Source: DATBSK01 sp964532485 (GTDB taxonomy: Bacteria; Actinomycetota; Acidimicrobiia; IMCC26256; PALSA-555). Taken from it: a stretch of 64,000 nucleotides of DNA. The notes below the pieces were generated by a model that searched no databases, was not told the origin of the DNA, and saw only the letters and a program-made list of their open reading frames with translations. The stretch covers positions 62,001-126,000 of the forward strand of contig CAZHKE010000002.1 of the NCBI GenBank assembly GCA_964532485.1. Direction: 5' to 3'. Position numbers and translations under genes: made by a program. The first letter of the stretch is position 1. Every line of letters begins with the position of its first letter. Positions 1 to 7,831 of the stretch are shown here, in pieces.

Positions 1-1
1 C

Positions 2-181
2 TGGTTGCCGTTCGCCCCCTGGGTCGTCGTCGCAGCCGCCGCAACCAGTCCGGCGGCCCCGGCACGTGGGGGAGTGCCGGCGACGGCGCGCACCGAGGCT
101 CTCGGCGGGGTCGCACCGTGGATCGCGATGCAGGCCGCGGTGGCCATCCTGATCGAGGGTCTGATCCGGACACCGTGGTGA
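2..181 (+). CDS. C-terminal end of an unidentified membrane protein (partial)
   Basis: An open frame enters from the left edge and ends at a TGA at 179-181. The roughly 59 visible residues are hydrophobic, with two likely membrane stretches (a WVVVAAAA segment near the edge and an IAMQAAVAILIEG segment before the end). The stop overlaps the GTG of the next gene by four bases (GTGA), the same coupling used throughout this window, which supports a real gene. Too little is visible to name a family. A polytopic glycosyltransferase is possible given the sugar epimerase downstream, but that is a guess. Confidence 0.5.
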   Translation, partial: WLPFAPWVVVAAAATSPAAPARGGVPATARTEALGGVAPWIAMQAAVAILIEGLIRTPW

Positions 182-864
182 CCGGGCGCAGCATCCTCGT
201 GGTCGAGGACGACCCGACCGTTGCCGAGGTCGTGGTCCGGTACCTGGAGCGTGACGGTCACGACGTCTGTGCCGTCGATGACGGCATCGCCGCGCTCGAG
301 GCGGTTCGAGTCGAGCACCCGCGGCTCATGGTGCTGGATCTGATGCTGCCCGGCCTCGACGGGCTCGAGGTCTGTCGTCGAGTCCGCGACGTCGCACCCC
401 TGCCGGTCGTCATGCTCACGGCCCGCGGCGAGGAGGAGGACCGCATCGCCGGCTTCGAGATCGGTGCTGACGACTACCTCGCGAAGCCGTTCTCGCCCCG
501 CGAGCTCGTGGCTCGCGTGAACGCGGTCCTGCGCCGTACCGAAGGGGACGTCGCAGCTGCCGACCACGAACCGATCCGAGTCGGTGACCTGGTCATCGCA
601 CCGGGCCCCCGCGAGCTGACCGTCGCCGGGAAGCGCGTGACCATCACCGCGAAGGAGTTCGACCTGCTCGAGTTCCTGGTCAGGAACCCGCGGCGAGCGT
701 TCCGGCGCGAGGAGCTGCTCGAGCGCGTCTGGGGCTACACGGTTGGCGACACCGCCACGGTGACCGTTCACATCCGGCGCGTGCGCGAGAAGATCGAAGA
801 AGACCCGTCCGCCCCGAGGCATCTCGTGACGGTCTGGGGCGTCGGCTATCGGTTCGACCCATGA
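178..864 (+). CDS. OmpR/PhoB-family response regulator
   Basis: A receiver domain (about residues 5-118) is followed by a winged-helix DNA-binding domain (about 135-228). The acidic pocket ILVVEDD, the phospho-acceptor Asp near residue 54 (in VLDLMLPG) and the conserved Lys (DDYLAKPF) are all present. The C-terminal domain shows the family pattern TAKEFDLLEFL and the final VWGVGYRF. An open frame extends upstream to 118, but GTG 178 fits better because it places the start right before the receiver fold and overlaps the previous stop as GTGA. The histidine kinase follows with an ATGA overlap, so the two form a two-component pair that probably controls envelope or sugar genes nearby. The signal is unknown. 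Confidence 0.93.
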   Translation: MTGRSILVVEDDPTVAEVVVRYLERDGHDVCAVDDGIAALEAVRVEHPRLMVLDLMLPGLDGLEVCRRVRDVAPLPVVMLTARGEEEDRIAGFEIGADDYLAKPFSPRELVARVNAVLRRTEGDVAAADHEPIRVGDLVIAPGPRELTVAGKRVTITAKEFDLLEFLVRNPRRAFRREELLERVWGYTVGDTATVTVHIRRVREKIEEDPSAPRHLVTVWGVGYRFDP

Positions 865-2135
865 TCCGGAGCAGCTCGAACGGTCAGGGGGACCGTGCGC
901 GGCCGTCGCCCCCGGTGCAGCTGCATCGGTCGATGATCGCAGTGGTCGTCGGCGGAACTGCACTCACGCTGATCGCCGCCATCGGGTCGGCGATGCCCGG
1001 CCACGAGCTTGCTCAGCTGATCGCACTCGCCTGCGGCACCGCGGCGGTCGGTGCCGCTGCGGCCCTGGTGCTGGTGACGTTCGCGAAGCGCCGCTCGTTC
1101 GTCGCGCTCGCCGCGGCCGCCGCGGCCGCTGCGCTGGTCCCGGTGGTGGTCGGTGTCTGGGCGGCCGGCCGATGGATGATCCTCGACGAGCACGACCTGG
1201 GTGCCCTCATGGTGGTTCTGTCGGCCGCCGGCACGGTCGCGTTGATCACGGCGCTCGTCGTCGGACGACGCATCGGCCGCGCGAGCGATGCGTTGGTCGA
1301 TGCCACCCGGCGCCTCGGCGACGGCGAGGCGCTGGATGGTGAGGTGAGCGACGGAGCGCCGGAAGGACTCGCGCGACTCCGGCGAGAGCTCGAGCTGACG
1401 TCTGCTCGCCTCGAGCAAGCGCGCGAGCGCGAGCGCGCGCTCGAGCGTTCGCGCCGTGAGCTGGTCGCCTGGGTTTCGCACGACCTGCGGACGCCGCTCG
1501 CCGGCATCAAGGCGCTCGCGGAGGCGCTCGAAGACGGAGTCGCGGACGATCGCGCCACGGTGGCGCGGTATCAGCGGGAGATCGGCGTGGAGGCCGATCG
1601 GCTGGGCTGTCTGGTCGATGATCTGTTCGAGTTGAGCCGCGCGCAAGCGGGTGTGCTCCGCCTCGAGTTCGAGCGCGTCTCGCTGGGGGATCTCGTCTCG
1701 GACGCGATCGCCGCGGCCACGCCGATCGCGAGCGCGAAGGGGGTCAACCTCGAGGGACGGCTCGCCGCTGGGCGTCTCGAGCTCTCGGCATCGTCCCCGG
1801 AGGTGCTGCGGGCGTTGCGCAACGTCGTGGAGAACGCGATTCGGCACACGCCGGCCGACGGCACGGTGATGATCCAAGCCGGCCTCGCGGACGAGCGGGC
1901 CTACGTGTCCGTCGTCGACGACGGTGGTGGCATCCCCGAGCCGGACCTGCCGCGAGTGTTCGACGTGGCCTTCCGCGGCGATGCCGCGCGCACGCCGGGC
2001 GATGGTGCGGGACTGGGTCTCGCGATCGCCCGTGGTCTGATCGAAGCGCATCGCGGCGAGATCACGGTCCAGAACCACAACGGCGGCGCCTGCTTCACGA
2101 TCCGTCTGCCGCTCGACCCCGTGGGCGCGGCCTGA
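861..2135 (+). CDS. membrane sensor histidine kinase
   Basis: About 424 residues. The N-terminal 140 residues contain about four hydrophobic segments with almost no extracytoplasmic loop, suggesting membrane sensing or an intramembrane signal. A linker rich in Arg and Glu, probably coiled coil, precedes the HisKA domain with the phospho-accepting His near residue 207 (VSHDLRTPL). The ATPase domain has the N box (NVVENAIRHTP), G1 (VDDGGGIPEPD) and G2 (GAGLGLAIARGL). The start overlaps the response regulator stop as ATGA, and the stop overlaps the next ATG by one base (TGATG). It is therefore the partner kinase of the preceding regulator and is co-transcribed with the epimerase. Confidence 0.92.
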   Translation: MIRSSSNGQGDRARPSPPVQLHRSMIAVVVGGTALTLIAAIGSAMPGHELAQLIALACGTAAVGAAAALVLVTFAKRRSFVALAAAAAAAALVPVVVGVWAAGRWMILDEHDLGALMVVLSAAGTVALITALVVGRRIGRASDALVDATRRLGDGEALDGEVSDGAPEGLARLRRELELTSARLEQARERERALERSRRELVAWVSHDLRTPLAGIKALAEALEDGVADDRATVARYQREIGVEADRLGCLVDDLFELSRAQAGVLRLEFERVSLGDLVSDAIAAATPIASAKGVNLEGRLAAGRLELSASSPEVLRALRNVVENAIRHTPADGTVMIQAGLADERAYVSVVDDGGGIPEPDLPRVFDVAFRGDAARTPGDGAGLGLAIARGLIEAHRGEITVQNHNGGACFTIRLPLDPVGAA

Positions 2136-3196
2136 TGCGGGTGCTCGTGACGGGTGGGGCGGGCTTCATCGGCTCGCACATCGTCGAGCAGCTCGTCGAG
2201 AGGGGTCATGAGGTGCGGATCGCGGACGCGCTCCACCCACGCGCCCACCAGCGCGCGCCCGACTACCTCCCGTCGGAGGTCGATCGTCGGTGGGGCGATC
2301 TCACCGACCGTGCGTTCACCGACGAGGTGGTCGCCGGCGTGGATGCCGTGAGCCACCAAGCGGCGATGGTCGGACTCGGAGACGACTTTCGCGACGTCGA
2401 CGCATTCGTCCGCGACAACGACCTCGGCACCGCAGCGTTGCTCCGGTCGCTGCATGATGCTCGGTTCGCCGGTCGATTCGTCCTGGCGAGCAGCATGGTC
2501 GTGTACGGCGAGGGCCGGTACCGATGCCGCACCCACGGTGTGGTTCGCCCCGCGTCCCGCCGCCCGGCGGCCATCGCGGCCGGGGACTACGAGCACGCGT
2601 GCCCCGACTGTGGCGCATCACTCGAGGCGGTGCCGGTCCCCGAGAGCGCTCGCCTCGAGCCGCGCAGCGTCTACGCCGCGACCAAGGTTCACCAAGAGCA
2701 CCTGGTCGGCGCGTTCGGCAGAGAGCATGGTCTGGCGACGACGATGCTGCGCTACCACAACGTCTATGGCTCTCGTATGCCTCGCGATACGCCGTACGCG
2801 GGGGTCGCGAGCATCTTCCGCAGCGCACTCGAGCGTGGACACGCCCCGGTCGTGTTCGAGGACGGTCGTCAGCGCCGCGACTTCGTCCACGTCGGCGACG
2901 TCGCTCGTGCCAATGTCCTCGCGCTCGAGGGCTCCCCGTTCGACGGACCGCTCAACATCGCGAGCGGGCAGCCCGTGACCATCCTCGACGTCGCCCGTGC
3001 ACTGTGCAACGCGGATGGCCGCGATCTGCAACCCGTGGTCGCCGGCGGTTCTCGTGCCGGCGACGTGCGGCACGTCTTCGCGGCGACGGATGCAGCACGC
3101 CGGTCGATCGGCTTCGTTGCCACCGTGAAGCCCGAGGAAGGCATCGCCGCCTTCGCCGGTGCAGAGCTTCGCGAACCGGTTGTCGCACCGACGTGA
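2135..3196 (+). CDS. NAD-dependent nucleotide-sugar epimerase with zinc-ribbon-like insert
   Basis: Extended short-chain dehydrogenase of 353 residues. The Rossmann motif TGGAGFIGS is at the N-terminus and the catalytic YAATK lies near residue 188. Between them, at about residues 128-165, is an insert with CRTH and CPDCG, resembling the cysteine-rich insert I recall in dTDP-L-rhamnose 4-epimerase-type enzymes; here the first pair is C/H rather than C/C. The downstream RDFVHVGDVARAN is typical of sugar epimerases. The gene is coupled to the kinase by a one-base overlap, so a surface polysaccharide role under two-component control is likely. The exact sugar substrate is inferred, not shown. Confidence 0.85.
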   Translation: MRVLVTGGAGFIGSHIVEQLVERGHEVRIADALHPRAHQRAPDYLPSEVDRRWGDLTDRAFTDEVVAGVDAVSHQAAMVGLGDDFRDVDAFVRDNDLGTAALLRSLHDARFAGRFVLASSMVVYGEGRYRCRTHGVVRPASRRPAAIAAGDYEHACPDCGASLEAVPVPESARLEPRSVYAATKVHQEHLVGAFGREHGLATTMLRYHNVYGSRMPRDTPYAGVASIFRSALERGHAPVVFEDGRQRRDFVHVGDVARANVLALEGSPFDGPLNIASGQPVTILDVARALCNADGRDLQPVVAGGSRAGDVRHVFAATDAARRSIGFVATVKPEEGIAAFAGAELREPVVAPT

Positions 3197-3341
3197 GGCC
3201 CGTCGTCGCTCGCCCCTCGCGCGATGCGGTGCGTCCTCACCCGGCGTCGCGGACCTCGCTCGGAGTGAGTGGCACGGCGCAGCGACCTGACCCCGAGCTC
3301 GCGTCAGACTGCGACGCCCCGAGCACCACACGAGGAGCACG

Positions 3342-3746
3342 ATGGCGAACGTCGGTGACATGGCGCGCAGGACTCGCACGGTGCGACAGCACGACATCGA
3401 GCTGTTCACCGAGCTGACCGGGGATCGCAACCCCTTGCACTACGACGAAGACGCCGCGGCCGCGTCGCGGTTCGAGGGGCCCATCGTCCAGGGCGGTGTG
3501 ACCTCGGGGCTGCTCAACGCCGTCGTGGCCGAGGATCTCCCGGGCCCCGGGAGCGTCTTCCTCCACGTCGACTGGGACTTCAAGGCACCGGCCCGCCCCG
3601 GCGACGAGATCACCGCCGAGGTCGAGGTGCTCGAAGCTCGAAGCGACAAGCCGATCACGCGTCTGCGCACGACCATCACGAACCAACACGGCGTCGTGGT
3701 GTTGGACGGGAGCGCCGTGGTGTGGCAGGAACCGCTCGGGTCTTGA
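3342..3746 (+). CDS. MaoC-like (R)-enoyl-CoA hydratase / hotdog dehydratase
   Basis: 134 residues, the usual size for a single-hotdog MaoC protein. The hydratase signature is clear: F-x-E-L-T-G-D-x-N-P-L-H near residues 25-36, with the catalytic Asp and His, followed by IVQGGVTSGL. These enzymes add water to trans-2-enoyl-CoA esters in fatty-acid breakdown or synthesis. The ATG at 3342 is preceded by a good ribosome-binding sequence (GAGGAG). The 145 bases upstream hold no gene I can recognise. It stands alone between a sugar epimerase and a DksA-like gene, so its pathway cannot be read from context. Confidence 0.9.
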   Translation: MANVGDMARRTRTVRQHDIELFTELTGDRNPLHYDEDAAAASRFEGPIVQGGVTSGLLNAVVAEDLPGPGSVFLHVDWDFKAPARPGDEITAEVEVLEARSDKPITRLRTTITNQHGVVVLDGSAVVWQEPLGS

Positions 3747-3897
3747 GCCCGAGCCTGGGCCCCTGCGCCCTCGCCTGGATGTGCCGCTGATCGGTGAGCC
3801 TCACGCGAAGCGCATCAACGCGTCATCACTCTGCAACGCGCCCCGTCGAGACTCGTGACCCGCTACCGACGCAGGACCGACGGACCGAGGTGATCGC

Positions 3898-4314
3898 ATG
3901 CCGTACGAAGCCAACGCACCACTTGCTGCCGCCGACGAGGACGTGCCGATCGACGCCGGGCTCCGAGACGTCTGGCGCCGCCGACTCGTCAGCGAGCTGG
4001 GCTCGATCGGGACCCAAGCGCGGGGGACCCAAGCGCGGGCCCGAGCGGCCTCGGACGAGCTGTTGCAGGATCCCGGCAGGGTCGACTCGAGCGACCAGCA
4101 GGCCCTCGAGACCGAGCGCGACGTCGACCTCCTGCTCGTGGACGAATCGGGTACGACCGCCGAAGCGATCCGAGAGGCGCTCGAGCGCCTCGACGAGGGA
4201 TCGTTCGGCCAGTGCATCGACTGTGGCGGCCGGATCGCGATCGCACGACTGACTGCCCTCCCGTACGCATCGCGGTGTCTCGACTGCCAGGCCCGTGCCG
4301 AGCGTCGACGCTGA
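3898..4314 (+). CDS. DksA/TraR-family C4 zinc-finger protein
   Basis: 138 residues. The C-terminal third has CIDCG and CLDCQ separated by 17 residues, the four-cysteine finger of the DksA/TraR group, preceded by a helix with ALERLDEGSFG that is typical of the family. The N-terminal half is charged and probably forms the coiled coil. Family members bind RNA polymerase through its secondary channel or are small uncharacterised regulators; this short actinobacterial form may not act like E. coli DksA. An exact 15-bp tandem duplication lies in the coiled-coil region. Two STAS genes follow on the same strand. Confidence 0.85.
   Translation: MPYEANAPLAAADEDVPIDAGLRDVWRRRLVSELGSIGTQARGTQARARAASDELLQDPGRVDSSDQQALETERDVDLLLVDESGTTAEAIREALERLDEGSFGQCIDCGGRIAIARLTALPYASRCLDCQARAERRR
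4009..4038 (+). repeat. 15-bp perfect tandem duplication inside the DksA-like gene
   Basis: The unit GGGACCCAAGCGCGG occurs twice head to tail (4009-4023 and 4024-4038). It keeps the frame and inserts a repeated GTQAR in the predicted coiled-coil region. It looks like a recent slippage event. Confidence 0.9.
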
Positions 4315-4317
4315 GTC

Positions 4318-4677
4318 GTGGGAGAGATGACGCGTTCCCGTCACCGGATCGCAACCTCGGCCGAGCAGGGTCGCGCCGTGCACGTACGTCCGATGATGAC
4401 GCTCACCGACCAGGAGTCGCAGGTCGTGATCGGCATTCGCGGCGACTTCGACCTCCCGGCGGCAGAGCAGCTCCAGGGGCTCGTCAGCGAGTACGTCGCA
4501 CAGGGTGGTGCCGTCGACGACCTCGTGGTCGACCTTCGCTCGACGACGCGCTGTCGAACGTCGGCACTCGAGCGACTCGCGTCCCTGGTCAGTGCAGGGA
4601 TGCGCTTGCGCGCCGCGGAGCGTCACCGGCGCGGGGGCCGGTTCCTGAGGGGATCGCGCGCGTCGTGTGGCGCGTGA
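4318..4677 (+). CDS. STAS-domain protein (anti-sigma factor antagonist-like), first of two
   Basis: The frame has VVIGIRGDFDLPAAEQL and LVVDLRSTTRCRTSALERL, the beta-strand plus phospho-site loop pattern of STAS anti-anti-sigma proteins (SpoIIAA group), in about 90-119 residues depending on start. GTG 4318, ATG 4327 and ATG 4393 are all possible; the STAS fold begins near the last. The stop TGA (4675-4677) overlaps a GTG at 4674 that would start a second STAS gene once the duplicated gap edge is collapsed. The C-terminal 15 residues are low-complexity and lie in sequence next to the gap, so they are less certain. No partner kinase gene is visible. Confidence 0.65.
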   Translation: MGEMTRSRHRIATSAEQGRAVHVRPMMTLTDQESQVVIGIRGDFDLPAAEQLQGLVSEYVAQGGAVDDLVVDLRSTTRCRTSALERLASLVSAGMRLRAAERHRRGGRFLRGSRASCGA

Positions 4678-4703
4678 GAGAGTCGGCCCCCGCCTCCGGT
4701 GTC
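4649..4703 (+). repeat. left copy of a 55-bp exact duplication at a scaffold gap
   Basis: Bases 4649-4703 are identical to 4804-4858, and only the 100 N separate them. An exact 55-bp match ending at the gap is what two contigs overlapping by one assembly k-mer look like. The true sequence probably has one copy and no gap. Confidence 0.9.
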
Positions 4704-4803
4704 NNNNNNNNNNNNNNNNNNNNNNNNNNNNNNNNNNNNNNNNNNNNNNNNNNNNNNNNNNNNNNNNNNNNNNNNNNNNNNNNNNNNNNNNNNNNNNNNN
4801 NNN
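4704..4803. other. scaffold gap of 100 N
   Basis: A run of exactly 100 undetermined bases, the conventional length for a gap of unknown size. Both flanks carry the same 55 bases, so the gap may have zero or negative length. Reading frames across it should be ignored. Confidence 0.99.
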
Positions 4804-4858
4804 GGGGATCGCGCGCGTCGTGTGGCGCGTGAGAGAGTCGGCCCCCGCCTCCGGTGTC
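4804..4858 (+). repeat. right copy of the 55-bp duplication at the scaffold gap
   Basis: Identical to 4649-4703. Joining 4703 directly to 4859 restores one continuous sequence in which the first STAS gene ends and the second begins with a GTGA overlap. Confidence 0.9.
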
Positions 4859-5098
4859 GAGGTTCGGTGCGAGGAGGATGCGACGGTGATCGCGGTCCAC
4901 GGTGCGCTCGACTCCGCCGCCGCGCGTGCCGTCTACGACGCGGCCAGCGCCGCCCTGCATGCTCAGGGTGCCGACGCGGTCGAGATCGACCTGCGTGCCA
5001 TGGAGGACTGGACCTCCGCGGGGCTGCGTGACCTCGCTGCCTGCACGGGGCTGGGCATCCGGGTCCGGATGGGGCCCCACGACGTCCAAGCCCCGTAG
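4829..5098 (+). CDS. second STAS-domain protein
   Basis: About 89 residues from the GTG at 4829. It has TVIAVHGALDSAAARAVYD and VEIDLRAMEDWTSAGLRDL, where W-T-S-A-G-L matches the STAS phospho-serine loop (consensus D/S-S-x-G-L). The start codon lies inside the duplicated gap edge (the equivalent left-copy GTG is 4674), where it overlaps the stop of the first STAS gene as GTGA. The two genes are thus probably a translationally coupled tandem. Paired STAS proteins usually modulate an anti-sigma kinase or a stressosome-like complex, but no kinase is nearby. A response regulator starts 35 bases downstream. Confidence 0.65.
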   Translation: MRESAPASGVEVRCEEDATVIAVHGALDSAAARAVYDAASAALHAQGADAVEIDLRAMEDWTSAGLRDLAACTGLGIRVRMGPHDVQAP

Positions 5099-5133
5099 CG
5101 CACCACCCCCCTCCGCCGCGGCATCATCGCGTC

Positions 5134-5814
5134 ATGGCATCTCGAGTCCTGATCGTCGAGGACGACGAGCGGATCCGCAGCGCGCTTCGCCTCGCGCTCG
5201 AGGACGAGGGGTACGAGGTCGCCGAGGCGCCCGATGCGGAGCAGGGGCTCGAGCTCCATGCGCACGACGGTCCCGATGTCGTCCTCGTCGACCTCATGCT
5301 CCCGGGGATGAGCGGCTTCGATCTGTGCCGCGAGCTGCGGAGGACCAGCGGCGTTCCCATCCTCGTCGTCACCGCTCGCTCCGACACCCATGACATCGTC
5401 GCGGGGCTCGAGGCGGGCGCCGACGACTACGTGACCAAGCCATTCGCCGTCAAGGAGCTCACCGCGCGCATCAGGTCGTTGCTGCGGCGCACGTCGACCG
5501 TCTCGACCCCCACCGAGCGACTCGCGTTCGGGAACGTCGAGATCCGACCCAGAGCAGGAATCGTCCGGCGCGACGGGCAGGAGATCGCGCTGACGAAGAC
5601 CGAGTTCCGCTTGCTGTGCGAGCTCGCGCTGCACCCGGGGATCGTGCTGAGTCGTGAGCAGCTGCTGGAACGGATCTGGGGCTACGACTACTTCGGAGAC
5701 GCTCGACTCGTCGACGCCCACATCAGGCGCCTTCGCACCAAGATCGAGGCGGATCCTGCCGAACCGGCGCTCGTGGTCACGGTTCGCGGGCTCGGCTACA
5801 AGCTCGTCCCGTGA
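5134..5814 (+). CDS. OmpR/PhoB-family response regulator
   Basis: 226 residues. Receiver domain with acidic pocket (LIVEDDE), phospho-acceptor Asp at about residue 53 (VLVDLMLPGMSG) and Lys in DDYVTKPF; winged-helix output domain with TKTEFRLLCELA and VRGLGYKLVP. The stop overlaps the kinase GTG by four bases (GTGA). With the kinase and the GerMN lipoprotein that follow, the layout matches the conserved actinobacterial mtrA-mtrB-lpqB order, although the regulator alone cannot be assigned to MtrA by eye. CseB or AfsQ1-type regulators are alternatives. Confidence 0.93.
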   Translation: MASRVLIVEDDERIRSALRLALEDEGYEVAEAPDAEQGLELHAHDGPDVVLVDLMLPGMSGFDLCRELRRTSGVPILVVTARSDTHDIVAGLEAGADDYVTKPFAVKELTARIRSLLRRTSTVSTPTERLAFGNVEIRPRAGIVRRDGQEIALTKTEFRLLCELALHPGIVLSREQLLERIWGYDYFGDARLVDAHIRRLRTKIEADPAEPALVVTVRGLGYKLVP

Positions 5815-7205
5815 CGACGAGCGAGCGACCGGCTCGCGCGCGGCTCCGGGTTCGCGTCGCCGCCACGTTCGCGCTCGGCGCGCTGATCCTCGCCGCCGTG
5901 CTCGCAGTCGTCACCTACGTGTTGACCGAGCGCTACCTGTTGGACCAGCGCCAGAGCTTCGCGACGCGGCAGACCTACCTGGATGCGAGGGCCGCGCGAG
6001 ACACGCTCGGGGGCCAGCCGGACGACGGTGATCCCGCCGACGTGCTGACGGCGCTCGACGTGAGTGACGAGCGCCAGGCATTCATCGCGAGGAGTGGCGA
6101 CTGGTACGCGACGGGGCTGACCGCCGGACCTCGCGTGCTTCCGCGCCGCTTGCGCGATCTGGTGGCCTCCGGAAAGGCCGGGCGCCAGCGGTTCACCCTC
6201 GGAGGGGAGCCGGCCCTCGCGGTCGGGATTCCCGTGCCGGTCATCGGAGGGGCGTTCTACGAGGTCTTCGTGCTGGATGAGCTGCACAACACGCTTGCGG
6301 TCATCCGCAACTCTCTGTTCGCGGCGGCGGTGACGACCGCCATCGCGGCCGCGGCCCTCGGAACCTGGGCCGCGCGACGGGTGCTCCGGCCGGTCAACGA
6401 TGTCAGCACGGCGGCAGCCCGCATCGCTGCGGGAGACCTCCAAGCGCGCCTCGAGTCGCAGACCGATCCCGACCTCGAGCAGGTCGTCACGTCGTTCAAC
6501 ACGATGGCGTCCGCACTGGAGACCCGGATCGATCGAGACGCCAGGTTCGTCTCCGACGTCAGTCACGAGCTCCGGTCGCCGTTGATGACGCTCGCCGCAT
6601 CCGTCGGGGTGCTCCAGCGCACCGCCGATCGGCTGCCCGCGAGATCACGTGATGCGATCGAGCTGATGGCGGGCGAGGTCGCCCGATTCCAGCAGGTCGT
6701 GCAGGAGCTGCTCGAGCTGAGCCGAGCCGAAGCCGAGGTCGATCCGCTCGAGGTCGAGTCGGTGCGGGTCGGGGATCTGATCGTCAACGTCACGACTCGA
6801 TATCGGGATGATCCGCTCGTCGTGGAGATCGCGCCCGAGGTCGCCTCGACGCGGCTCCTGGTCGACAAGCGGCGGGTCGAGCGCATCGCGGTGAACCTTC
6901 TCGAGAACGCCCGAACACACGGCGGAGGCGCGACGAGGATCGCGGCGCGACGCCGCGGCAGCATGCTGCGCGTCGAAGTCGACGATGAGGGCCCGGGCGT
7001 GCCCGACGACCAGCGAACGAAGATCTTCGAGCGCTTCTATCGCGGCGCGAAGTCGGGCGATCGAGTTGCCGACTCGTCGACGGGACTGGGGCTGGCGCTC
7101 GTGGCGGAGCACGTGCGGCTGCACGGCGGCACCGTCTGGGTCGAGCCGCGTGGTCACGGGCCTGGCTCGCGCTTCTTCGTCGAGATCCCGTGGCGGTCGG
7201 CGTGA
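5811..7205 (+). CDS. transmembrane sensor histidine kinase with HAMP domain
   Basis: 464 residues. One membrane helix at about 17-38, an extracytoplasmic domain to about residue 160, a second helix, then a HAMP segment (TAAARIAAGDLQARLE). The phospho-accepting His is near residue 252 in VSDVSHELRSPL, where Ser replaces the more usual Thr. ATPase motifs: NLLENARTHGG (N box), VDDEGPGVPDDQ (G1), TGLGLALVAEHV (G2). GTG 5811 overlaps the regulator stop as GTGA. The stop overlaps the GTG of the lipoprotein gene in the same way, so the three proteins are translationally coupled, which suggests the lipoprotein modulates this kinase from outside. Confidence 0.92.
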   Translation: MTTSERPARARLRVRVAATFALGALILAAVLAVVTYVLTERYLLDQRQSFATRQTYLDARAARDTLGGQPDDGDPADVLTALDVSDERQAFIARSGDWYATGLTAGPRVLPRRLRDLVASGKAGRQRFTLGGEPALAVGIPVPVIGGAFYEVFVLDELHNTLAVIRNSLFAAAVTTAIAAAALGTWAARRVLRPVNDVSTAAARIAAGDLQARLESQTDPDLEQVVTSFNTMASALETRIDRDARFVSDVSHELRSPLMTLAASVGVLQRTADRLPARSRDAIELMAGEVARFQQVVQELLELSRAEAEVDPLEVESVRVGDLIVNVTTRYRDDPLVVEIAPEVASTRLLVDKRRVERIAVNLLENARTHGGGATRIAARRRGSMLRVEVDDEGPGVPDDQRTKIFERFYRGAKSGDRVADSSTGLGLALVAEHVRLHGGTVWVEPRGHGPGSRFFVEIPWRSA

Positions 7206-7762
7206 GGCTCGCCGCGGCCGTCTGCGTCGTCGCGGCGCTCATCGCCGGCTGCAGCCCCGGCGGTCAGGACGAGCCCGAGGCGATCGCGCGTCGCGATGTC
7301 CCGTTCCAGCTGCTCGACACGACGACGACGACCACCGACGAGGCCGTGTCGCCGACAGCGTCCCCGATCACGCTCTACTTCGTCGTCGATGATCGGCTCG
7401 TCCCGATCACCCGCGCGTCCACCGACCGAAGCCTGCAGATGACGCTCCTCGAGACCCTGTTCGAAGGTCCGACCCCCGAGGAGGCATCGGTCGGCATCAC
7501 GACCGCGATCCCGAGCGGGACGAAGACCAAGGGCGTCGAGCGCTCGGGCCGAACCCTGATCGTTCGACTGTCGTCCGATCTGGCCACCTCGGACGTCGAC
7601 TCGAAGCTGGCCGTGGGTCAGATCGTGCTCACCGCGGCCGACCTGCCCGGGATCGACCGGATCCGCTTCGAGCTCGACGGCGAGCCGGTCCAGGTCCCTG
7701 TGGGCGACGGGACGCTGGCCGAGGGGCCGGTGACGCCGGGCGACTACCAGGACCTGCTGTGA
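7202..7762 (+). CDS. GerMN-domain lipoprotein linked to the two-component system
   Basis: About 186 residues from GTG 7202, which overlaps the kinase stop as GTGA (a GTG at 7190 is also in frame). The N-terminus is a lipoprotein signal: a short positive start, a hydrophobic run, then LIAGC with the lipid-modified Cys. After a Thr-rich linker, residues about 55-170 have the GerMN pattern, with ITLYFVVDDRLVPI, LLETLFEGPT and IPSGTKTKGVE. LpqB, the partner of MtrB, carries a GerMN domain but is about 580 residues with a beta-propeller; this protein is far shorter and lacks the propeller. A role in tuning the kinase at the cell surface is inferred from gene order. Confidence 0.85.
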   Translation: MRLAAAVCVVAALIAGCSPGGQDEPEAIARRDVPFQLLDTTTTTTDEAVSPTASPITLYFVVDDRLVPITRASTDRSLQMTLLETLFEGPTPEEASVGITTAIPSGTKTKGVERSGRTLIVRLSSDLATSDVDSKLAVGQIVLTAADLPGIDRIRFELDGEPVQVPVGDGTLAEGPVTPGDYQDLL

Positions 7763-7831
7763 GCGGGCGCCAGCACGAGACAGGCACAGCTGCGCAACAC
7801 GATCGCAACGTCGGCGGCAGAGCATGGCGCC

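Noticed and set aside
4212..4832. Open frames that run across the 100-N gap at 4704-4803
   Set aside because: N runs translate as unknown residues and create false continuity; the flanking duplication shows the gap is artefactual.
4649..4858. The 55-bp direct repeat as an attachment site or insertion target duplication
   Set aside because: Exact identity up to the gap edges and nothing but N between points to an assembly overlap, and no integrase or transposase is nearby.
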